From assembly GCA_023412635.1 (NCBI GenBank), contig JAEYNI010000012.1, positions 1 to 11,062 on the forward strand: a DNA stretch of 11,062 bases. Direction: 5' to 3'. Under the pieces are notes generated by a model that saw nothing but the letters and a program-made list of their open reading frames with translations, was not told the origin of the DNA and searched no databases. Every line of letters starts with the position of its first letter. Positions within the stretch are counted from its first letter, which is position 1. The translations under genes and the position numbers were made by a program. Positions 1-6,434 of the stretch are shown piece by piece. This DNA is from Bacillota bacterium. GTDB lineage: Bacteria > Bacillota > Clostridia > Acetivibrionales > DSM-1351.

Positions 1-120
1 TTGTAAAGCTATATGTTAAAGAATGCAAAGCATAATGAGTAAAAATAGAGCAGTTACAAAAATAAATATCAGTTTTTCCCGTACCAGCTTTAAACAATGG
101 GTTGCACACAAAGCAGCTGC

Positions 121-750
121 TTAATGAGAAATCTGATATATCCCTACGGCAATAAGCAGTAAGCCTGAGATGACTGTTGCCTGGTCTCCGAGAAATTTGG
201 CTGCCCATCGTCTTCCTATAACTTCACCGAGAGATATTGTTGCAATACTAAATACTATCACTGCGAGAGTCAATACACCAATATTTACTCCCGTCATACC
301 AGCACCGAATCCTGTCCCCAGACAGTTTACAGCCAACGCTATACCAAGGAGTACCGATTCCTTCAGTGAGATATCTCCAGAATAATCTCTATCTGCAAGA
401 CTTGGATTATCCATAACAGCTCGTAATTCTCCAATGTATTGATGAGAAGTTTGATATCCCATTTTAGTGTTATTCTTTTTTTTATTAAAATAATAGCTGA
501 TTATTGTATATAGACCTATGAAACACACTATTGAACCGCCGATAATATTGCCATAAAAGCTTGGAATGTAATTGGAAAGAGCGCTTCCCAACAGACTAGA
601 CAGAAGAGTTGCAATTCCTGAAAATAAAGCAATTGCGAAATTTGACCTAAAGGGGACCTTTATTTTTCTTGATCCATAGGCAAGGCCGATAACCATATTA
701 TCAAGATTTGGTGCTAAACATAGTAGAAATATGGATATAAAACTAACCAC
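121..750 (-). CDS. ytaF: Sporulation membrane protein YtaF (MntP/YtaF family)
   Basis: This is a 209-residue polytopic membrane protein resembling the YtaF sporulation family, which is related to the MntP manganese exporters. It has two halves. The first has hydrophobic segments at about residues 2-24, 37-58 and 66-88, with the motif NLDN at 15-18 inside the first segment. A polar loop at 90-130 contains the YtaF-typical DRDYSGDISLKES, and a second half at 131-209 has three more hydrophobic segments. The matching position in the second half (ALAVNCLG) carries Asn142 where I remember an Asp in relatives. The start is GTG at 750, chosen because GAGGTGA sits seven bases upstream. That ribosome binding site lies inside one arm of the palindrome at 758-795. 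Upstream on the same strand, the complement of 797-804 reads CATACACT, like a sigma-E -10, but no matching -35 is convincing. It lies about 90 nt downstream of the DUF1836 gene and could be co-transcribed with it. Its transport substrate is unknown. Family assignment is firm; the sporulation role is from family knowledge. Confidence 0.88.
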   Translation of the reverse strand: MVSFISIFLLCLAPNLDNMVIGLAYGSRKIKVPFRSNFAIALFSGIATLLSSLLGSALSNYIPSFYGNIIGGSIVCFIGLYTIISYYFNKKKNNTKMGYQTSHQYIGELRAVMDNPSLADRDYSGDISLKESVLLGIALAVNCLGTGFGAGMTGVNIGVLTLAVIVFSIATISLGEVIGRRWAAKFLGDQATVISGLLLIAVGIYQISH

Positions 751-757
751 TGATAAA

Positions 758-795
758 TCACCTCACTAGGTCAGTATATTGACCTGATGAGGTGA
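758..795. repeat. Palindrome carrying ribosome binding sites for both strands
   Basis: The outer arms are TCACCTCA (758-765) and TGAGGTGA (788-795), perfect complements. A two-base mismatch follows on each side, then inner arms AGGTCA (768-773) and TGACCT (780-785) around a six-base loop. The minus-strand copy of TGAGGTGA is the ribosome binding site of ytaF, seven bases before its GTG. The plus-strand copy lies six bases before an ATG at 802. A transcript from either strand could fold so that the ribosome binding site is paired, so it may control translation. It could equally be an operator read as DNA. There is no T-run on either side, so it does not look like a terminator. Confidence 0.7.
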
Positions 796-801
796 TAGTG
801 T

Positions 802-873
802 ATGTCCGGTAATAATATATATTTGCCAATTATGTTAATATTACTTGCTTTTCTCTTTATCCGAACTCTTTGA
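802..873 (+). CDS. Possible 23-residue single-span membrane peptide
   Basis: This short reading frame starts at ATG 802 and ends with TGA at 871-873. It begins MSGNNIYLP, continues as a hydrophobic run from about residue 10 to 20 (IMLILLAFLFI), and ends with RTL. An uncharged hydrophobic stretch plus a basic residue near the end is what a tiny membrane peptide would look like. The main support is an excellent ribosome binding site, TGAGGTGA, six bases before the ATG. It diverges from ytaF, and its last 33 bases overlap the 3' end of the DUF1836 gene on the other strand. I do not recognise the family. I see no clear promoter ahead of it, and the ribosome binding site could be a by-product of the palindrome that serves ytaF. 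Existence is therefore uncertain. Confidence 0.35.
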   Translation: MSGNNIYLPIMLILLAFLFIRTL

Positions 874-1443
874 CGTGTCTTTATTCAGAGAACGGAGAAT
901 CTTCTCTGCGACAATTTTGCGGGCATTTGCTTCACTGGTAAGCTGAAGTGCAAATAAACGCAGAGAGGTTTCATAATCTTCATCAGATAATTGTTCAATA
1001 TTGGCAGAAAGCATATTAGATACTTTACTAAAGGCTTCATCCTGAAGCTTTGCCAGTTCCTCAAAAAAAATATGATATTTCGCTTCATCGGCTAGATTAC
1101 TTAAGGAGCCTGCTATAAGCGGTATAGGCAAAATTGGTTTAAGCATTGACATAATATAAAGAGTCACAAGATGAACTCTATCGTACTTTTTATTGACCGG
1201 ACGCTTAAGATAGCCCTCTTTAACATAATTGTTTACCATGCTTGAGGTTATTACCTTACCTGAGGCATCAGTATCAAAAAGTTTCAAAAGCCGATCAAGA
1301 TAAGTTATAACCTGATCCATATACAAATCTATACCAGGAAACTGATTCCAACTTTCGGTTTTGAAAGTGCTCAGATCAGCTGAGAAATCGGATAAATCCT
1401 GTCTAAGCATATCAAATTTTTCTGTATTCTTATCTGTACTCAA
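841..1443 (-). CDS. DUF1836 family protein (putative HTH regulator)
   Basis: This 200-residue soluble protein matches the DUF1836 family, which is thought to contain a MerR-like helix-turn-helix. Recognisable blocks, numbered from the start used here, are W32 and the stretch PGIDLYMDQVITYL (36-49), then ITSSMVNNYVKEG (65-77), RPVNKKYDRVHL (81-92) and the LKPILPIPLI helix (101-110). The C-terminal half is helical and ends in a Lys/Ser-rich tail. I chose TTG at 1443 because GGAGG (1449-1453) lies five bases before it. A longer reading from TTG 1455 would place the start on the ribosome binding site itself. A promoter on the minus strand fits: TTGTAA (1493-1498), 16-base spacer, TATACT (1471-1476) preceded by TG as an extended -10. 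ytaF follows on the same strand about 90 nt downstream. DNA binding is a family-level expectation, and its targets are unknown. Confidence 0.85.
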   Translation of the reverse strand: MSTDKNTEKFDMLRQDLSDFSADLSTFKTESWNQFPGIDLYMDQVITYLDRLLKLFDTDASGKVITSSMVNNYVKEGYLKRPVNKKYDRVHLVTLYIMSMLKPILPIPLIAGSLSNLADEAKYHIFFEELAKLQDEAFSKVSNMLSANIEQLSDEDYETSLRLFALQLTSEANARKIVAEKILRSLNKDTSKSSDKEKSK

Positions 1444-1470
1444 GTTAACCTCCAATTTTTATATGTTTTA

Positions 1471-1498
1471 AGTATAGCATATAAAGTTGATTTTACAA
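1471..1498 (-). promoter_or_regulatory. Promoter of the DUF1836 gene
   Basis: Read on the minus strand: -35 TTGTAA (1493-1498), 16-base spacer, extended -10 TGC-TATACT (-10 at 1471-1476). Transcription would start near 1464, about 20 nt before the TTG start at 1443. Confidence 0.55.
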
Positions 1499-1516
1499 TG
1501 TAGTTATTAATAAACA

Positions 1517-1545
1517 TTGACAACATGGGCGATAACGTGTAACAT
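1517..1545 (+). promoter_or_regulatory. Promoter of the SGNH hydrolase gene
   Basis: A perfect -35 TTGACA (1517-1522) is followed by a 17-base spacer and a weaker -10 TAACAT (1540-1545). If used, it starts near 1552 and gives a leader of about 165 nt before the ATG at 1716. That leader contains a large imperfect inverted repeat: AGCTGTGTATTATTGTAA (1575-1592) against TTACAAAAAATAACACAG (1619-1636), with the end bases (CTGTGT/ACACAG and GTAA/TTAC) matching. Confidence 0.5.
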
Positions 1546-1715
1546 AGTAATCGAAACTAGATGATATGCTTTTTAGCTGTGTATTATTGTAAGTATTATT
1601 ACATATTAAAACAAATAATTACAAAAAATAACACAGTGCTGATTTAATATTATATTTAAATCTTCGGAAGGAAACAATAAGATATAGATTTGGTGAATGG
1701 AAGGTGATTGCGTTG

Positions 1716-2405
1716 ATGAAATTAAACAGTAAAAGAATTACTGTATGGGGAGATTCAATTTTGAAGGGAGTAATTCTTGATGAACAAGACGGTAGGTATA
1801 AGGTACTGAAAAACAGCAGTGTAAACAGTTTTGCCCAGATAACCGGCTGTTCACTTAAAAATAATGCATATTTCGGAATGACCTCTACCAAGGCACTTAA
1901 TAGAATGGTCAGTTCCATGGAAAAACAGTCTTTGGACAAGAATGATATTGTTATATTGGAATTTGGAGGAAATGACTGCGATTATAACTGGGCAGAGGTA
2001 TCGGGTTCACCTGAGTTCGAGCATCAGCCGAAGACTACTATAGAAGCCTTTAAGAATTCACTTCAGAATATGATAACCTTATTCAAGGATAAGGGTGTAA
2101 CACCGATACTTATGAATCTTCCTCCCCTGGAGCCTGAAAGGTATTTTAACTGGCTTTCAAGAGGACTGAACAAGGATAACATACTTCGGTTTCTTGGTGA
2201 TGTATCAAGGATATATCGCTGGCAGGAGGCTTATAATAATGCTGTTGAGTGGGCTGCAAGACAATACAGCTGCAGTTTGATAAATGTAAGAGAAAGGTTT
2301 TTGGTAAGCTTTAATTACAGCTCACAATTTTGTGCCGATGGAATTCATCCCAATGAAAAGGGTCATGAAAAAATACTGGAATCACTACTGGACTTTGCTT
2401 TCTAA
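1716..2405 (+). CDS. SGNH/GDSL-family hydrolase, cytosolic
   Basis: This 229-residue esterase/lipase-type hydrolase belongs to the SGNH superfamily. Block I is VWGDSILKG (9-17) with nucleophile Ser14. Block II is the conserved Gly54 in YFGMTS. Block III is EFGGNDCDY (82-90) with Asn86. Block V is DGIHPNEKGH (208-217) with Asp208 and His211 completing the triad. There is no signal peptide or membrane segment, so it should act in the cytoplasm, unlike secreted plant-polymer esterases of this superfamily. The start is ATG 1716 with AAGGTGA at 1701-1707, eight bases upstream. A GTG at 1704 lies on that ribosome binding site and is not a sensible start. The substrate cannot be read from sequence. 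It stands alone, facing the TPR gene tail to tail, so neighbours give no clue. Confidence 0.85.
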   Translation: MKLNSKRITVWGDSILKGVILDEQDGRYKVLKNSSVNSFAQITGCSLKNNAYFGMTSTKALNRMVSSMEKQSLDKNDIVILEFGGNDCDYNWAEVSGSPEFEHQPKTTIEAFKNSLQNMITLFKDKGVTPILMNLPPLEPERYFNWLSRGLNKDNILRFLGDVSRIYRWQEAYNNAVEWAARQYSCSLINVRERFLVSFNYSSQFCADGIHPNEKGHEKILESLLDFAF

Positions 2406-2415
2406 AATACTTTCT

Positions 2416-2457
2416 AATAATAGTTTTAAAATAATAGTTTTAAAATAATAGTTTATA
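2416..2457. repeat. 14-bp tandem repeat, three copies
   Basis: Unit AATAATAGTTTTAA occurs at 2416-2429 and 2430-2443 exactly, and at 2444-2457 with the ending TATA. It sits just after the hydrolase stop codon. It is AT-only apart from one G per unit. It is probably a replication-slippage repeat and may vary in copy number. Confidence 0.85.
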
Positions 2458-2473
2458 AAACTGTTGATAATTG

Positions 2474-2512
2474 AATCGGACTGACAGCACATATACGACT
2501 GTCAGTCCGGTT
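2474..2512. terminator. Hairpin between convergent genes, probable bidirectional terminator
   Basis: The arms CGGACTGACAG (2477-2487) and CTGTCAGTCCG (2499-2509) are perfectly complementary around an 11-base loop. Three more pairs, one of them a wobble, extend the stem to 2474 and 2512. It lies between the stop codons of two genes that face each other, which favours termination. However, neither strand has a proper T-run after the stem, so strength is uncertain. Confidence 0.6.
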
Positions 2513-2524
2513 CGGTTAAAATAC

Positions 2525-3223
2525 TTACCGGGCTTGCAGTTCGGTAAGCTTTGAATCTATATCCTCTTTTGCAATCACAGAAAGGTAATTTGTTTTAAAC
2601 TCCTGAGCTTTTTTCAGCATTTCAATGGATTTTTCCGTATCTCCCTGTTTATCAAGTACGAGTGCATAATCATAATAGGCTTCGGGGAATTTAGGGTTAA
2701 GCTCCATAAGTTTTTTAAAGGTTTCTATTGCTTTATCCTGGTCTCCCAGAAGAAAATAGGTCTGTCCCAGATTATCAACTATTACAGCACCCGAACTATT
2801 ATAATCAAGGGCTTCAAGATTAAAACTCAATGCCTTTTCAAGGTCTCCTTTTAGATTATATAAATACCCAAGACTACCATAAATATTTGTATTTTTGTAC
2901 TTGGAAATTACTTTTTCCAGCAATGTGATAGCTTCATCAAGCTTACCCTGTTTCCAAAGGCCAAGAGCATAATTTGCCTGAACGTCATATAGCTCGTTGT
3001 TAGAGATTTTTGGGGATCGCATATGTTCTTCAAAAATTTTCATTGCCTCTTCCAATTTACCGCTTTTAAGAAGCATATACCCATATGTTGTCACGACGTT
3101 TGATTTGGCAGCGCCGGTTTTATATGCCCGTTCAAGCCAGTTTAGAACCCCGGTGTTATCCCCGCTTGCATAGGCCTTATTAGCTTTTATTATAAAATAT
3201 GATGATTTGAGTTTTTTGAACAA
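2525..3223 (-). CDS. Tetratricopeptide repeat protein
   Basis: This 232-residue protein is made almost wholly of TPR units, which fold as helix-turn-helix pairs and act as protein-protein docking scaffolds. Units with the usual G/A/Y-A pattern can be placed at about residues 12-38, 43-70, 82-110, 114-147, 148-180 and 181-211. Clear examples are YALGLWKQGKLDEAITLLEK, LGQTYFLLGDQDKAIETFKK and YDYALVLDKQGDTEKSIEML. There is no signal peptide or membrane anchor, so it should be cytoplasmic. The start is TTG 3223, with GGGAGG eight bases upstream. It diverges from the NA37-family gene and has a palindrome over its probable promoter. Its partner is not evident, and TPR content alone does not give a function. 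Confidence 0.9.
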   Translation of the reverse strand: MFKKLKSSYFIIKANKAYASGDNTGVLNWLERAYKTGAAKSNVVTTYGYMLLKSGKLEEAMKIFEEHMRSPKISNNELYDVQANYALGLWKQGKLDEAITLLEKVISKYKNTNIYGSLGYLYNLKGDLEKALSFNLEALDYNSSGAVIVDNLGQTYFLLGDQDKAIETFKKLMELNPKFPEAYYDYALVLDKQGDTEKSIEMLKKAQEFKTNYLSVIAKEDIDSKLTELQAR

Positions 3224-3282
3224 GATATTTCCTCCCTACTGCATGGATAAAATTAAAATGATGTTTCTATGTTTTCGATTTT

Positions 3283-3310
3283 ATTATATCAAATAGTGTA
3301 CAAATGTACA
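3283..3310 (-). promoter_or_regulatory. TPR gene promoter overlapped by the palindrome TGTACAAATGTACA
   Basis: On the minus strand a perfect -10 TATAAT lies at 3283-3288, with a TGTACA at 3305-3310 as a 4/6 -35 after a 16-base spacer. The -35 is one half of a 14-base palindrome at 3297-3310: two TGTACA boxes separated by AA. It has the TACA-N2-TGTA core seen in BlaI/MecI-type operators, but also fits other dimeric repressors. No regulator gene of that kind is visible in the window. Confidence 0.45.
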
Positions 3311-3339
3311 GGTATTTTGTCCCGTTGAAACATTAAGAG

Positions 3340-3371
3340 AAATAAATTTTTCTAGACGAAAAAATTTATTT
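3340..3371. repeat. 12-bp perfect inverted repeat upstream of the NA37 promoter
   Basis: AAATAAATTTTT (3340-3351) and AAAAATTTATTT (3360-3371) are perfect reverse complements around an eight-base loop. The repeat covers the -35 region of the extended -10 promoter at 3381-3389, so it is placed like an operator. It is pure A/T, so it would also be strongly bent DNA. It is not followed by a T-run in either direction that would make it a clean terminator. Confidence 0.6.
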
Positions 3372-3380
3372 AAACATATG

Positions 3381-3389
3381 TGTTATAAT
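3381..3389 (+). promoter_or_regulatory. Extended -10 promoter of the NA37-family gene
   Basis: TG-T-TATAAT at 3381-3389 is a perfect extended -10. No good -35 lies 16-18 bases upstream, where the AT-rich inverted repeat sits, as is common for extended -10 promoters. Transcription should begin near 3396. That is at or after the ATG at 3395, which argues for translation starting at 3491 after a leader of about 95 nt. Confidence 0.65.
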
Positions 3390-3490
3390 AGGGGATGGTC
3401 ACAGAAGTAATAGATATAATCTTAAACGGAAGCAATACTGGATTAATCTTTATTCTAAATGTTAATCAATTGGATGAGGTGTATTTTCGA

Positions 3491-4504
3491 ATGGAGTATG
3501 ATATTCACATAAAAAAGGCAGTACTGCATATTTTGGACACAAGTATTAACTTCCCGGTTTTTTCAAACAGAGAACTGGAACTGGATGGAGAGATTTCTGA
3601 ATTCCTTGAGAAACATATAGCTAAAATACTCGAAGACACTAACTTGAAGAAGGCTCAGTTTGTTGGAGAGGCTAATCCTGCACGGGATATTTGTGCTGCT
3701 GTAAAAAATGATGAAGGCTGCTTTTTGGAGGCCAGCAGCGCTTTAGGCGGTATGTTATTTGATATAATGCTAAAAAATGTTGATATTACGCCAGCCGATC
3801 TCATATGCTGCCTGTGTTACATAAATAACGAACAACATCTGGGTATATTAAAGCTAAACTATAAAACTGGATTTACCCACTATGTAAATCAACAGGAGGA
3901 GGGGGCAAGCAACTCAATAATCAGACATAAAACCCTTCTTCCCTCTGACGGACAAAAGGTGGACGAAGCAGTTTTGATAAGTATGGAAACAGGACAACTT
4001 AAGCTTTTGGAAAAACTCTATGAAATCAATGGAGCAAAGGAATACTATTTATCTCAATATATTTTCAATTGTTCCACTGACCTGTCGGATAATCAAAAAC
4101 TGAAAATAATTGACAACGTTACAAAGAAAATCAATAAGAAATACTACGATGAAGATTTTGACAAGGTGGCCAAGCTTAAGAAGGTAGTGTCAGACAGCAT
4201 TGAGGAGAACAAGGAAATAAGGGTTGAAGCTATAGCCGAAGAAATCTTTGAAACAAACCTGGCTGTCAGAGAAGAATATATTCAGGAGATCCAGAAAGCC
4301 GGACTCAAGGATGAAGCAATTGAAATTCCTGAGAAAATCGCCGAGAAGAAATTTAAAACCCATAAAATAAAGACCGACACAGGTATTGAAATTAATTTTC
4401 CTCTCAGCTATTACGATAACAGGGAGATGATAGAGTTCTATAATAATCCTGATGGCTCAATCTCAATCATAATAAAGAATGTTAGTAAGATTACAAATAA
4501 ATAA
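3491..4504 (+). CDS. Nucleoid-associated protein, NA37 (YejK/NdpA-like) family
   Basis: This 337-residue soluble protein is related to the 37-kDa nucleoid-associated family (YejK/NdpA of E. coli). The recognisable opening is the family's IKKAVLHILDTSINFPVFSNREL block at residues 7-29. Helix-rich middle segments follow, and a C-terminal part carries GIEINFPLSYYDNREMIEF near residue 297-315. I place the start at ATG 3491 because GAGGTG (3476-3481) lies nine bases before it and the protein then opens directly with the family motif. The 32-residue longer reading from ATG 3395 begins at the predicted transcription start and has no leader. It diverges from the TPR gene and ends five bases from the stop of the LTA-synthase-like gene. 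The family binds DNA, but its physiological role is poorly defined, especially in Firmicutes. Family call good; function inferred. Confidence 0.8.
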   Translation: MEYDIHIKKAVLHILDTSINFPVFSNRELELDGEISEFLEKHIAKILEDTNLKKAQFVGEANPARDICAAVKNDEGCFLEASSALGGMLFDIMLKNVDITPADLICCLCYINNEQHLGILKLNYKTGFTHYVNQQEEGASNSIIRHKTLLPSDGQKVDEAVLISMETGQLKLLEKLYEINGAKEYYLSQYIFNCSTDLSDNQKLKIIDNVTKKINKKYYDEDFDKVAKLKKVVSDSIEENKEIRVEAIAEEIFETNLAVREEYIQEIQKAGLKDEAIEIPEKIAEKKFKTHKIKTDTGIEINFPLSYYDNREMIEFYNNPDGSISIIIKNVSKITNK

Positions 4505-4509
4505 CGTCT

Positions 4510-6345
4510 TTACTTCCTATGCCTCTCAATTAGGTTTGGGGAAATAAAGGAAGGCAGATATTTTTTCCATAAGGGCTCAGCTTCGGTATATTCATAAGTC
4601 GATATTTTTTCGTATAGCCAGGCTCTGTCAAAGGACGCTCCCTTTAAAGGTATATTTAAAGGGTTCATATCCCTATCCAGAAGATTTGTGCCATCTGAGT
4701 ATACTTTATAATTAATGCCGGAGGCCTCGAGTATGGTTGGAGATATATCAAGAAAGGATGCCACGACCTTGTTTTCCAAGTACTTTTGATTATCAGGTGT
4801 AATAATAAACAACGGTACAAATTCGAAATATTTGTCTTTGTCTATAAAAGACGCCTGTGCAAACTCAGTTGAATTTATATTAGGGGTATGATCTCCGTAA
4901 ATTATTACATAAGTATTCGGAAATTTCTTTTTTACCTCGGTCACATGATTTTTTATTGACTCATCTACATAGCTGAAGGAATTAAAGTAATTTCTTACCA
5001 GCTCATTTTCGATATCATCATATAACGGATTATTGTAATATTCTCTAGCACTTTCAAAGGGCCCATGGCTTGTCATGGTTATAATGTATGAAAGAAAGGG
5101 CTCTTCTGTTTTATTCAATTTATCGAAGGCAAAGGAAAATACTTTGTCATCAGGAGCACCCCAGCCCACGTCTTCATAATTCATTGAGCTTATGTCATAA
5201 AACTTTTTAAAACCCATTTTTGAAAGGGCAATATTTCTGTTATAAAAGGTTCCTACATTACCATGGAAGGCCATGGTATTATAAGATGCTTTTGAAAGCT
5301 TTGTTATCACTGAATTCGGATATTTGTATGAGGTTAGTTTGATGGCAGGGAAGGAATCCAGTGGTTCTATACTGTTTATAACCGAAAACTCAGTATCGGA
5401 GGTACCTCCGCCCTGATGATAACTTAATGTATACGGATAATAAATACAGTTATTTATTAATTCATTTAAGTAAGGCATTACATACGAATTTTTATACTTT
5501 TGACGTATGATATTTGAATCCATGGATTCAACCTGAATGATTACAAAGTTTGGCTTACTGGAATAAATTGCTGGAGAGCCGGAAGCTTTTTCTGTGTCGA
5601 TCTCATTACCTCCTGTTTGTAATTTACCATAATTTATTTGTTCAATAAGCTTTGTTTCACTATAGTTTTTTATGATATTTACCGCACTGTTTGCAAGTGT
5701 TCCATACCTCTCGACAATTTCCGTTTCACCTGTATACCTGTCATCCATATACTGGACTATTGATCTGTTGGAATAATAGTTATTGATCTCTACAGATATA
5801 AGTATAATTAGAGAAAGAGCGAGTACACCATACTTTAATATGGGGAGTGAATGCTTCCTGTTCTCCTTTTTGAAGTATTTGAAGAAAATAAATAGAGCCA
5901 GAGGCGCGTCAATAAAAACCACCAGAAGCTGCATGCTTTTGGGGTTTGCTAAATGAGTTGCAGAAATAAGCGCCTCTTTAAACAGGGATATCCACTGTAA
6001 AAAATGAAGATAGCTGTGATAATACAAAAAGTAGGATATGTTTGTAAAGCAATAAATCCCTTGAGCTATCATTACAATTAAAAAAACATACCTGGATTTG
6101 AAGCTGAGAACTATGGCAAATACTATAATACTGCACAACAGACTGAACTCGAATTTGTAAATGAGTAAATCTTTTGTAGCCTGAGGGATCAGGAAGTAAT
6201 TATATAATGTTAGTTTTATGCTATTAATAATAATAAAAAGAATAATTATACTGAATAGCTTTCTATATTGTTTATCATTAAAGGCGGCTCTAATATTTTT
6301 AGTATTATTGTTTAAAACACTCTTAAGCATTAACTTGCACAGCAT
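4510..6345 (-). CDS. LTA synthase-family phosphoglycerol transferase (sulfatase fold)
   Basis: This 611-residue membrane enzyme has the architecture of lipoteichoic acid synthase: about five N-terminal membrane spans (near 31-53, 66-82, 86-108, 138-156 and 170-186), a linker, then an extracellular sulfatase-fold domain (about 264-550). Catalytic and metal residues can be matched to LtaS: Glu273 in IIQVESMD, the nucleophile Thr315 in GGGTSDTEF, the FHGNVGTFYNRN block (360-371), the GWGAPDDKVF block (394-403), His427 in TSHGPF, and Asp485-His486 in YGDH. It should transfer glycerol-phosphate from phosphatidylglycerol to a glycolipid or other envelope polymer. Close relatives include primases and phosphoethanolamine-type transferases, so the exact acceptor is open. 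ATG 6345 is used; AGGTAG lies about ten bases upstream and AAAGGA is immediately adjacent. An in-frame ATG at residue 6 is an alternative. It follows the CapA-like gene on the same strand, 89 bases downstream. Confidence 0.88.
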   Translation of the reverse strand: MLCKLMLKSVLNNNTKNIRAAFNDKQYRKLFSIIILFIIINSIKLTLYNYFLIPQATKDLLIYKFEFSLLCSIIVFAIVLSFKSRYVFLIVMIAQGIYCFTNISYFLYYHSYLHFLQWISLFKEALISATHLANPKSMQLLVVFIDAPLALFIFFKYFKKENRKHSLPILKYGVLALSLIILISVEINNYYSNRSIVQYMDDRYTGETEIVERYGTLANSAVNIIKNYSETKLIEQINYGKLQTGGNEIDTEKASGSPAIYSSKPNFVIIQVESMDSNIIRQKYKNSYVMPYLNELINNCIYYPYTLSYHQGGGTSDTEFSVINSIEPLDSFPAIKLTSYKYPNSVITKLSKASYNTMAFHGNVGTFYNRNIALSKMGFKKFYDISSMNYEDVGWGAPDDKVFSFAFDKLNKTEEPFLSYIITMTSHGPFESAREYYNNPLYDDIENELVRNYFNSFSYVDESIKNHVTEVKKKFPNTYVIIYGDHTPNINSTEFAQASFIDKDKYFEFVPLFIITPDNQKYLENKVVASFLDISPTILEASGINYKVYSDGTNLLDRDMNPLNIPLKGASFDRAWLYEKISTYEYTEAEPLWKKYLPSFISPNLIERHRK

Positions 6346-6434
6346 TCCTTTCTACCTGCAATTATTTAATCTACTTCTTTTCAGAGAAGGCCCAAGTTAT
6401 CGATAGACGATCGAGCTATACATATAATATTATT

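Noticed and set aside
1..120. Open frame and hydrophobic stretch on the minus strand downstream of ytaF
   Set aside because: One frame is open to the window edge, and another encodes a hydrophobic run ending in a stop, but neither has a credible start codon with a ribosome binding site. A 12-bp palindrome AAGCAGCTGCTT (111-122) straddles the ytaF stop and has no T-run. Nothing can be named.
1619..1939. 106-codon open frame on the minus strand
   Set aside because: It overlaps the start and GDS block of the SGNH hydrolase and its leader, and looks like a shadow with no recognisable motif.
6346..6434. Terminator or promoter between the CapA-like and LTA-synthase-like genes
   Set aside because: Only short stems (4-5 pairs) without a T-run and a poor TTGGGC/TAGATT pair on the minus strand were found. 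This is not enough to call either.
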